Positions 1-7,622 of a DNA stretch of 25,880 nt are shown here, one piece after another (the stretch's first letter is position 1; every line of letters starts with the position of its first letter). The notes under the pieces are model-generated. The model was not told the DNA's origin, did not search any database, and saw nothing but the letters and a program-made list of their open reading frames with translations. This DNA comes from Cyclostephanos tholiformis (Eukaryota > Bacillariophyta > Thalassiosirophyceae > Thalassiosirales > Thalassiosiraceae), in the NCBI GenBank assembly GCA_036939975.1, contig JALLPB010000485.1:1-25880 (forward strand), written 5' to 3'. The translations under genes and the position numbers were made by a program.

Positions 1-97
1 ACTCAGGAGTGACACTCAACAAGTTATGAAGCAATGAATGGCTATTAGGGTGTTTCGGTCAATCGTTTGACCCTGTTGGCCTGTAAATTAATACCCC

Positions 98-593
98 TTA
101 ATCTCGTACTCCCCTTTTAGAAACATTCACACAGTCAAATGGAACAAAGTACCTCTTCTCATACCCTGAGATGCCAATCTCTACCCCCTCTGCTGATGCC
201 TGGTAGTTCGTCCCCTTCCTTACATTGGAGATGTAATCGGGCAAGATCTGGACGTTGAAAAATCCTTGGGTGGGCAAATATAATGTCTTCAATTGCCATT
301 TATGCCACCACCAAAGGATGCCCCTTCTCATTCAGCCGTGGAGGCGGAGGAGGAGGGGGGGTAAATGGTAGTATGCTTTCATATGAGGGTGGTGTAGGTG
401 GGGAAGGTTTCTTTGGACCAAACTCTGGCTGAGAAGTCATTTCCCCAAACACCATTCTGAAGTTCAATAGCATCATGCCGACAGAGTTGCTGGGATTGAA
501 TCCAATGCTCCACCCACAATGCCATATCCATGATGCTCCATCATGAGTATAATTCACATTGGCACAGATCCCTCTGCTGCTCTCACATGGCAA
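98..593 (-). pseudogene. decayed coding remnant, unrecognised family
   Basis: Two overlapping reading frames on the minus strand look like one protein broken by a frameshift near 300-330. The upstream frame (593 to 300) has no ATG at its edge and contains the aromatic stretch WIWHCGWSIGFNPSN followed by a proline-rich segment. The downstream frame (331 to 98) continues with ILWWWHKWQLKTLYL. Further upstream, around 560-620, a third frame reads TADDAQTFKLCHV and could be joined by another shift. This pattern of coding-like text over several frames suggests a decaying gene or an old mobile-element remnant. I do not recognise the family. A spliced gene is possible, but no clear donor/acceptor pair fixes the frames. 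Confidence 0.3.
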
Positions 594-717
594 AGCTTGA
601 ATGTCTGGGCATCATCTGCTGTCTTGATCATGATTCAGGAGCGGCCATATTGGACAATCCAATCCCACACCACCTTCCTGCAGTACTTTTGTCATTGTTG
701 TCCAAAAGGGGGAAAAT

Positions 718-746
718 GATTAGATTAGATTAGATTAGATTAGATT
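718..746. repeat. (TTAGA)n pentanucleotide microsatellite
   Basis: About five perfect tandem copies of TTAGA/ATTAG. The unit differs from the TTAGGG telomere repeat, so this is read as an interstitial microsatellite. Confidence 0.9.
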
Positions 747-1137
747 ATTTGCTACCATTAAGGCTTATACACTGGTGGGATTGGGTTTGCCGCCGGGTTC
801 ATAAGGCTTTGTAACCTCCGAATTTGTTATTACACTGTGCATAGAAGCCATTCTGCTGTGGCATCAATCATTTTAACGTAATTGACAGTGCCAATTATGG
901 TAGAATTACTTAGGAATAGTACATAAAATGAAATCACAAAGCTGGGTTGTTCATTCCTGTTTGCCAACAATGCATTTTTCGTCACTAAAACTCCGTTTCA
1001 GACCCCCAGACCCATATACTGTTGGAAAGCTGAGACTGCCCTCTTTCTGCAGATATAATTATATTAGGTGATTACTATGAGTAGTTCGTTAATTTAATCG
1101 ATTATACCTATGCTTATGTACCTACTAGGCTAATTAG

Positions 1138-1155
1138 AGGATGCAAATGCATCCT
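1138..1155. repeat. 8-bp perfect inverted repeat
   Basis: AGGATGCA and TGCATCCT flank a 2-base AA centre. An alternative stem pairs TGCAAA (1142-1147) with TTTGCA (1155-1160). It lies in noncoding AT-rich DNA. It could be a protein-binding palindrome or chance. Confidence 0.5.
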
Positions 1156-1645
1156 TTGCACAATAAATAGATATGTGTTCGTCTCACTTTTGAGTGAGGG
1201 ATAATGGGAGAATAGTTTTCTTATTCTGGATGCTTGACTTTCAAATATTTGAATGATTGGCATGCAAATAAAACAAGGCTTTCTGGGTGCCAGTTCTCAG
1301 CCTGGTTACCCTAGAGCTGTAGTATTTGCAAGGATGTACTTTAGTATAAATATAAAATGGGATTCAACTCAATCCTGACCAAGCTATCCAACATGACACA
1401 ATCCTTGATCTAGCTGTGAAAAGTGTTTTCCTTACATTCCTGTTCCTTTCCCATACACCAAGTGTTCAGTGCCACGTGCAACCATAATCCCATCTCATTT
1501 CTTGTGATGCTATTTTTCCCCTTCATAAATTTTCACTTGCCGATGTCAAAAGGTGGACATCGCCGAATGAGACCCCGAATGTAAATACGCCGATTTTGTT
1601 AAGACGAAAAATACATGCAATATATATACATATATATGTCCCTAC

Positions 1646-2824
1646 TCAGATGGACGCAGAGAACAGACTGGTCGGCCTCAGGCGACCGTCGAACGTCGAT
1701 AAGGATCGTCCCCCCGCTCTCCGTTCTTCCCCGGGACCCCAAAATCCGAGCGCGCCCAACCTAACGTATCGTTCGTCGGACATGCGGCCATGGTGGTACT
1801 CGAATCTCTGCTTGCGAACCCACCGTCCCAACGTCGGATATGGACCGTAATTCCGCGGCACGCCGCAATCGCCGTGACGTTGTTTGTACCTGGCAAGGTC
1901 GTATAAATTCCCCTCCCACCTCTCCTCCTTCGACTTGCCGAAGTCGAACCCGACACTCCTCAGCAGCTTGATGCGCTCCATGGAGAGCCTGCCGGCCCTG
2001 TGCGCGACCCTCTGATTCTCCGCCCACTTTTGCACGGTCGCTGACATCTCCGCCCCATCATCGCCGGCGCGATATTTGGCATACTCGCGCAAATGACATG
2101 CCCATCGCTCTTTCAACGCGGGCGATAATGCGCCGTACTTCCGGTTCGTGGTCGTCGTCGTCGTCGTCGTCGTAGTCGTTCCGGGCGTAACGCGAGTCAA
2201 CGACGGAGTGTTGGGAGTAGTCGACGCGAGGGGCGACGAGGGCGCATCACCATCATCATCATCGACGCCGCCGCCCTCGGTGGAGGTGAAATGAACGCCG
2301 AGCATCTTGAGCCTCTCGTAACGCTCGGGCAATAGCTTGCCCTTCCTGTGAGAACCCTTCTGATTTTCCAACCACCTACCGAGCAATATCCCCCCCCCAC
2401 CACCGCGCCCCTCCTCCTCTTCCTCCTCCTCCGTAACGTCATCGTCCCCCCCTCCCCCCATCCCCCCCGACACGGTCCTGTAGGAATACGGCACGGCGCA
2501 ATCGCCGTGCGCGAGCTTGTACCTGGCGAGCAGATCGTACCGTCGATTCCAATGCCGCTCGAGGCTTCCCACCCCACCCCACTTCTTCCTCGTACGCCTT
2601 CCCCCATCGTTGCCGCCGTCCTCGTCATCCTCCTTCCCCCCGTCGTCGTCTTTCCAGGTGGGCGACAGGCGGTCGGTCGGGATGCGCTTCCGCGCGGAAC
2701 GACGGCGCTCGACGGCGGGTGTTGCCCCGATGGCGGCCGAATCGGCGGCGGCGGCGGACGGACGAGATCGACGTTGTTTCGATTCGCCGGGCGAAACGCC
2801 GGGAGAAGATTGGGTCGATCCCAT
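1646..2824 (-). CDS. helicase-associated (HA) domain repeat protein
   Basis: Single-exon protein of 392 aa with three helicase-associated repeats (Pfam HA family) at about residues 88-179, 235-294 and 299-362. Repeats 1 and 3 show the signature RYKxxHGDCxVP followed by LGRWxxxQ and ERxxRLxxLGF. Repeat 2 is diverged: the HGDC segment is lost, but VQKWAENQR and MERIKLLRSVGF remain. Repeat 1 carries an acidic/Gly insertion of about 30 residues. The N-terminus (1-80) is disordered and basic (RRRSARKRIP at 40-49, a possible nuclear signal), and a Thr tract at 216-226 comes from an (ACG)n microsatellite. HA repeats are thought to bind nucleic acid; many diatom proteins carry them without any helicase core, as here. 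The substrate is unknown. The start is the ATG at 2824, and the upstream region is shared divergently with the gene at 3133. Confidence 0.85.
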   Translation of the reverse strand: MGSTQSSPGVSPGESKQRRSRPSAAAADSAAIGATPAVERRRSARKRIPTDRLSPTWKDDDGGKEDDEDGGNDGGRRTRKKWGGVGSLERHWNRRYDLLARYKLAHGDCAVPYSYRTVSGGMGGGGDDDVTEEEEEEEGRGGGGGILLGRWLENQKGSHRKGKLLPERYERLKMLGVHFTSTEGGGVDDDDGDAPSSPLASTTPNTPSLTRVTPGTTTTTTTTTTTNRKYGALSPALKERWACHLREYAKYRAGDDGAEMSATVQKWAENQRVAHRAGRLSMERIKLLRSVGFDFGKSKEERWEGNLYDLARYKQRHGDCGVPRNYGPYPTLGRWVRKQRFEYHHGRMSDERYVRLGALGFWGPGEERRAGGRSLSTFDGRLRPTSLFSASI

Positions 2825-3132
2825 CGTCGTTGGTGGTGGTGGGTGGTGATAAAGCGTGTTGGATGTTTGAGCGATGATTATGGCAAGTATTTTTGAAAAT
2901 TGAGAGGGGGGGAGAGATTAAAAAAACAAAATAATATTCTGACGGCTTCAACGCCGCCACGGCGCGGCCGGCCGCTCTGCCCCCCTCCACCGAAATAATC
3001 AATTAGCGTAGGAACAGATACATAAAATGGGCGGGAAGAAATCCGAAAAAGATACCAAGGAGTACAACTATGACACGAAACAACAAGCGAGAAAGAAGTA
3101 CCTAATAAGGGGCTGATGACAACGCGGACACG
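2825..3132. promoter_or_regulatory. divergent intergenic promoter region
   Basis: 308 bp separate the start codons of the HA-repeat gene (-) and the secreted-protein gene (+), so both promoters and 5' leaders must lie here. It contains a 29-codon upstream ORF on the + strand. No TATA or initiator motif was convincing. Confidence 0.5.
3027..3116 (+). CDS. small upstream ORF, 29 codons
   Basis: ATG...TGA ORF of 29 sense codons ending 16 nt before the ATG of the secreted-protein gene. It begins MGGKKSEKD and is rich in Lys, Asp and Glu, unlike random translation of the region. If the transcript starts upstream of 3027, this would be a regulatory upstream ORF. It could also be a first exon spliced elsewhere, although no good donor was found in it. 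Peptide expression is not implied by the sequence. Confidence 0.3.
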   Translation: MGGKKSEKDTKEYNYDTKQQARKKYLIRG

Positions 3133-3945
3133 ATGAGATCGGCCACATTGATATTCCTACTAGCGCCGGCATTATTCATCGACTCGTCCTCCGCGACCTC
3201 GACGACGACGATCCGCGGCGATGATCGGCTCTACGCCGATGCCCTCGAGGAATTGGAGCGCGAGATGACGAGGATGGGGCATGGGGGCGGCGGCGATGGA
3301 GTCGGCGGAGTACCACGCATGGTCGACGGTCGGGATGACGATTGCGGCGGTGGTGGCAGTAGGCCGTCGAGGTCGACGACTGCGACGCCGAGCATTAATC
3401 GTCGACGACTCGATAATATCGAGGACGATGCGCATGCGGCTTACGGGTCGCATCGGCCGTGGAAGGGGGGTAGGATCGAGGAACTCGAGGGGATGAGACG
3501 TCGGGCGTCGGGGGCGCTCGCGGATCGACACATCGATGGCACTGGGGAGGTATTGGACGAGCGAGATCTGCCATCCCTCTCGAGGTGGATGGCTGCCCTG
3601 GATGGGAAGATGAGATCCGAGACGGAGGAGTGGGTGAGTACGAGACATGTATATATATAGAGAGAGATTCACATTGTACGGTTCGTTGCCAAACTACTTT
3701 ATATCGGTCCGTCCAACATTCATGGACAATATTTATGCGTGTGTCGTTGTTCTCTCGTGCTCGCCCATTACATATCATCATTTTTTATTCCACGCGAAAA
3801 ATGGCACGAAACGAAACAGTACCTCGAGAGGGTGGAATATCACAAACGTGGGCTGATCGATAAATTCGAACGAAGGAAACACAAACACGCCGAGGAAGGG
3901 TTCGGTAGGAGGAGGAGGATGGGGGATGACAAAATAGAGCTATGA
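3133..3945 (+). CDS. secreted protein of unknown function, two exons
   Basis: Exon 1 is 3133-3633, intron 3634-3819 (donor GTGAGT, acceptor CAG) and exon 2 3820-3945. Both junctions are phase 0, giving 208 aa. Without splicing the frame stops in the intron after 175 codons. The N-terminus, starting MRSATLIFLLAPALFI, is a signal peptide with a likely cleavage near SSA-TS (about residues 19-22). There is no Phe at +1, so it looks secreted or ER-routed rather than plastid. The middle is Gly/Asp/Arg-rich and disordered. The end of exon 1 (MAALDGKMRSETEEW) and start of exon 2 (YLERVEYHKRGLIDKFERRK) form one charged helix, which supports the splice. The tail is basic. I do not recognise a family. 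Confidence 0.65.
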
Positions 3946-4436
3946 AGAAGAGCGGACCGAGCGCCTACTTCTTAAGGATGACTACTGCATGCGACTTTGA
4001 AGAACGTACTTTATTGTGGCTATTAAGCCTCGACGGCCGACGGAGGGTTGACATGTCGACGCGGGGGATGGCAGAGATTGGGAAGGATGGTGCGATATGC
4101 CTTTCAGCTAAACAAGCCATCATATAGGCTATGTATCATTTCTTCTTGCGACGTAGAATCGTAAACAGTCGTGCAAAATATACAAATAATTGATACTGTC
4201 TGTCTCAAGCATTTCGGATGAATTTCTGGTGAAACATCCCCGCCACCATCATTACACGCGCGCAAGATTGTTCCTTGCTTGAAGATACATGGCGTCAAAT
4301 CAATGAATGACGTCTGTCACGAAAGAGTTTTCGGTGAAATAAGTCTACCAATCAAACTTGCTTGAAATTTTCACATTTTCACCGTCCCACAAGATAAAAG
4401 AGCACACGTTTATTTCTCGAGTAATTTATTGAAACC
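3946..4436. other. intergenic, no gene seen
   Basis: 491 bp between two genes on the same strand, expected to hold the 3' UTR of the secreted-protein gene and the promoter of the BTB gene. A 61-codon frame at 3942-4127 starts inside the preceding stop region and has no protein-like features. Confidence 0.5.
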
Positions 4437-5074
4437 ATGGCAGATGATACTAAAGTTGCCCCAACGGTGAAGTTCAACGTCGGAGGGAAAGCCTTTGAAC
4501 TGCTCGTTCGCTCTTTTTGTGGCATGAGGATACCATGCTCGCCCGTCTAGTGTCCGACACGTGGCATATGGACCCCACCAAGCCTGTCTTCATCGATAGA
4601 AATGGATCCACATTCGATTTGGTCTTGGATTACCTTCCCTACGGAAGCATCACCTTGCCAATTACAGTATCGATGAAAATCTTCCTCCGTGACATGGATT
4701 TCTACGGGATCGTTCACGATGAGGGTACAGTGAAAACAACCCGCGAAGCATGGGCTGTTCAAGTTTCGAATAGTCGCAACAGATTGAAGGATTTGAAAGA
4801 AGAAAGGACGCATCTCGAGTTGGTAAATGATATTGATCTTTTGGCAAATGATTGTGCCGGTCAATACCTTTTGGGCAACGACCGGGTGCAAGTCTTTTAT
4901 TATCCTGAAACAAACGGTCCAGATAAAGCGACTGAAGAAAAGTTGGTCAACGCTGCAAGAAGTCAATCGCAAGAAAAATACGGGGAGATATTTCAATGCT
5001 CCTTCTCTAAATCGGACTACGTTTGGTTGAGAACGCCACGAAATATAACTCCCGATTTGTTAGTCTTACTTTGA
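4437..5074 (+). CDS. BTB/T1 (KCTD-like) domain protein, frameshifted
   Basis: The ATG at 4437 opens MADDTKVAPTVKFNVGGKAF, the start of a potassium-channel-tetramerisation (T1/BTB) fold, but this frame stops after 35 codons. From about 4502 the protein continues in another frame as ARSLFLWHEDTMLARL, then VSDTW, DRNGSTFDLVLDYL, LRDMDFYGI and a C-terminal helical region to the TGA at 5074. One missing base near 4500-4503 (one more G after CTG) would restore a protein of about 212 aa with an uninterrupted T1 domain at about residues 11-100. T1/BTB proteins of this kind usually oligomerise and often act as cullin-3 adaptors; nothing here shows the partner. The shift could be a sequencing error or a young pseudogene. 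No slippery heptamer supports programmed frameshifting. Confidence 0.75.
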
Positions 5075-5421
5075 TGTGAATACCTTGACGAATAATTGAC
5101 GCGAGATCACTAAATGAGTTAAACCAGTTGTAACTTTGATACAACTCCATAGAGATTAGAACTACCAAAACAAGATATGATTTTGTTGGCTCTCTGTTTT
5201 GGATGTACTCCGTGGCACCGATTCTATTTAGTGTTGACGTTCTTTATTCTATCAATACCAAATGCAACAATACCAGCATGGCGAAAACAAGGAGAGGTGT
5301 CTAAAAGTTGAAGATATATATAATAAGATGTCCTCGTTCAATCTCATTTTATGATGGACTTAAAAAGACGAAATCGCCATTGCATCGTGTACGCTAATAA
5401 AAAAAATAATAAATAATAAGC
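5075..5421. other. convergent intergenic region
   Basis: 347 bp of AT-rich DNA between the 3' ends of the BTB gene (+) and the carrier gene (-). It should contain both 3' UTRs and polyadenylation regions. Nothing else was seen. Confidence 0.6.
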
Positions 5422-6370
5422 TCAATCTTCGTTATTCGTTAGTCGTCTCGATATGTTCGCCTTGGCCGAATGTCCTACCTTCCTTCTCATTCTCTCGTCC
5501 TCCGACTCAATGAGGCCCTGTATGGTATCGAACGCCGTGAAGCTTATGCTGAACGCTATCGGGCCCTTGACCCAATTCATCGTCACGCCCTTGTAAAATC
5601 CCCTTAATCCCTGCTCCTCGAATAGTCGTTTCATCGTCGTCATCATAGAAGGCGGTTTGGATGACGGTGCCTGATATCGCGAATGCGGTCGTTGTTGTTG
5701 TTGTCGTTGATGTTCCGATATTGGCACGTGCTGATTTTGCGGCGGTTGTTGTCCTCGCGATTGCTCCGGCAATCGCGGTTGTTGATGCCATCCCTGCCCT
5801 CTATTCGTCCCTGTCACTCCATCCGCCGTCACTCCCGCTATCGACGCCGTTGAAGCCGACGTCGTCAACTCCGTGACCATGACGGCCGCCGACTCCGATC
5901 CGGTCGTCGGCACAATCCCTATAGTTTGCATTCTCCTCCTCGTTACCTCGAGGGGGTACGATAACGTTTGCGCGAACAGTCCGGACAATCCGCCGCATAT
6001 CAATCTCTCGAACGTCGACGGCTCCCTCCCGGTGATGTTCGATACTTTACGCTTCGCCTGCTCGTTGATCGCGAATGCCATTCCCGAGTAGGGCAATATC
6101 CCGAGCATCGTGGGCACGATGCCGCGATATAATCCCACGAATCCTCCACGTCGATAGCTAGCGGCTAGGACGTATCCTATGCCACCGGAGCCCCACTTGC
6201 GTTGATGGCCAATCGTCGTAGTCGTAGTCGTCGTCGTCGTCGTCCTCTTCTCCCTCCTCAATACCGCGAGTTGCGCGCGCGCCATGTCCAGGGGATACGT
6301 GAGCAAAACCGATACCGTCCCCGCGATCATGCCCGCCTGAAGGCTCTCGACGGGGGTTAGTCCAACTCCA

Positions 6371-6420
<50 letters not shown>

Positions 6421-6426
6421 NNNCCC

Positions 6427-6463
<37 letters not shown>

Positions 6464-6875
6464 TTCCCTCGTCATCGTCTCGTCGTACCGACGACGCCGT
6501 CGTACGTCGGTGCTCCTGCCGCTGCCTCCCCCCCAGGAAGTGACCCTTGCAGTAATCGAATACCATGAACTGTACGCCGCTGTACGGGAAGACGCGTATC
6601 ATCGTGGCGGTATTGCCCCTCCATAGGGCCACGAGGCCCTCCCTCTCTATGATGGCGCGCGCCACGTGCGGCACGTCCCTGAGACGAAAGCGTGCCGACG
6701 TCACCTGATAGAGTATCTTGATCCGATCGACCGGCGCCACGGCCGTCTTGGCGAGCATGCCCGCGAGTCCCCCGGCGAGTAGGCTACGCGCCTCCCGGGG
6801 TAGGGATCGGACGCACGTCGTCGTGGTCCATGGGGCGTTCGTCGTCGTCTTGGACCCCCCCCCCTCCGTCGACAT
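5422..6875 (-). CDS. mitochondrial CoA/adenine nucleotide carrier (SLC25A42-like)
   Basis: Mitochondrial carrier family protein with three repeats whose signature motifs are PVDRIK (residues 48-53), PLDMAR and PLEVTR. The segments LAKTAVAPVDRIKILYQV, WRGNTATMIRVFPYSGVQF and YKGVTMNWVKGPIAFSISF match the SLC25A42/SLC25A16/Leu5 group, which exchanges cytosolic CoA for matrix adenine nucleotides across the inner mitochondrial membrane. The ATG at 6875 is the first in frame; the frame upstream has only a TTG. Repeat 3 has a Gln/Ser/Thr-rich insertion of about 100 residues in its matrix loop. Between repeats 1 and 2 lies a poly-G tract with three Ns, and the frame changes across it. Either it is translated as a long Gly run, or it belongs to an intron 6337-6488 (donor GTACGA, branch-like GACTAAC, acceptor CAG). 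The intron gives phase-0 joins and about 433 aa. Confidence 0.82.
6372..6463. repeat. poly-C/poly-G homopolymer with assembly gap
   Basis: 49 consecutive C, then NNN, CCCT and 36 more C. The true length is unknown. The tract sits inside the carrier gene, where it would read as poly-Gly on the coding strand or lie in an intron. Confidence 0.95.
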
Positions 6876-6926
6876 TGTGCACTTCGTATAATATATTATT
6901 ATTATTATTCGATCCAACCAAAAGGC

Positions 6927-6961
<35 letters not shown>

Positions 6962-7622
6962 GGGTATCCCAAAAATCGAGTTGGTCCTCAGATGGATGGG
7001 GGTGCGGTCGCCCCTAGATGTATCATCATGGGGAAAGACGACGACGAGGAGATAGGCTCTATTGTAGTATCTCAAGAGGAGGCGGGGGATAGTGAGAATG
7101 AAGAGCTTTTAGATTTTGACAAAGTTTAATACTCTACCTCTCTTCCTTTTTTGTGTGTGTGTGTGGACGATTTCAGGGGGGGGGAGGCATCGACCAAAGT
7201 CGCCCCCCCCCGCCCCGTCAGCTTTTTTTAAATCCCCTCTCTTCTTCTCGCTCTACCTAGGTAGTAGCTCTTGCGGGGGTTACCCTCACACACATACCCA
7301 CGTAGGAATGCGTGGGAATGATATCGAAGGGATTTTTCAGGGCCGCGGTCCCGCCGCGCCGAACCAAAACACCAACAAAACACGAAAAAAGAAAGCAGCC
7401 ACGACGGCGGGCACCATCGCATTGCCGCGCCCCGCCTATCAATTGCAATCAAAATCTCACATTCTCTCTTCGTAAGAGAGGAAGAGAGAGAGATAGAATC
7501 AACGACCCCGCTCCGCCCCCTGGCGATTTCGCATCCCCACGCGTTTGTCTCTCGACGATCGAAGGCATTGACTACGTTAGTTTCTTTTTTCTCCAGATAG
7601 GATATAGTGGGGAACGAACGAG
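6876..7622. promoter_or_regulatory. divergent intergenic and leader region
   Basis: 747 bp between the start codons of the carrier (-) and the MscS-like gene (+). It holds a (GAT)12 microsatellite (6926-6961), ATT repeats next to the carrier start, a short acidic ORF at 7028-7129 and a GT run near 7151. A strong pyrimidine tract followed by CAG ends at about 7600, close to the ATG at 7623, and looks like the 3' splice site of a 5'-leader intron. The bases between it and the ATG are closed in all three frames, which supports 7623 as the start. Confidence 0.5.
7028..7129 (+). CDS. short acidic ORF, 33 codons
   Basis: ATG...TAA ORF beginning MGKDDDEEIGSIVVSQEE, strongly acidic and protein-like in composition. 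It lies about 500 nt upstream of the MscS-like start codon on the same strand. It may be an upstream ORF in the leader or an independent small gene. It cannot be spliced in frame onto the MscS start exon, because stops lie between the leader acceptor and that ATG. Confidence 0.25.
   Translation: MGKDDDEEIGSIVVSQEEAGDSENEELLDFDKV

Larger units (their letters stand above)
594..1645. other. AT-rich intergenic stretch
   Basis: About 1.05 kb without a supportable gene. It holds a pentanucleotide repeat (718-746), a short perfect inverted repeat (1138-1155) and many A/T runs, and its base composition is clearly lower in GC than the genes to the right. Nothing resembling a tRNA or other structured RNA was seen. 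Confidence 0.6.

Noticed and set aside
718..746. TTAGA repeat as an interstitial telomere
   Set aside because: The unit is a pentamer and not TTAGGG, and it is short.
2348..2896. 182-codon (+) frame opposite the HA-repeat gene
   Set aside because: Low-complexity Pro/Leu/Arg shadow of the HA gene; no homology-like features.
3942..4127. 61-codon ORF after the secreted-protein gene
   Set aside because: It overlaps the preceding stop region, lacks protein-like composition and is best read as 3' UTR.
4437..4545. Programmed -1 frameshift in the BTB gene
   Set aside because: No slippery heptamer or downstream stem was visible near 4500; a simple one-base loss is more likely.
7116..7475. 119-codon (+) frame upstream of the MscS-like gene
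   Set aside because: It begins at a TTG, not an ATG, and crosses GT and G runs in leader DNA; no protein-like core.
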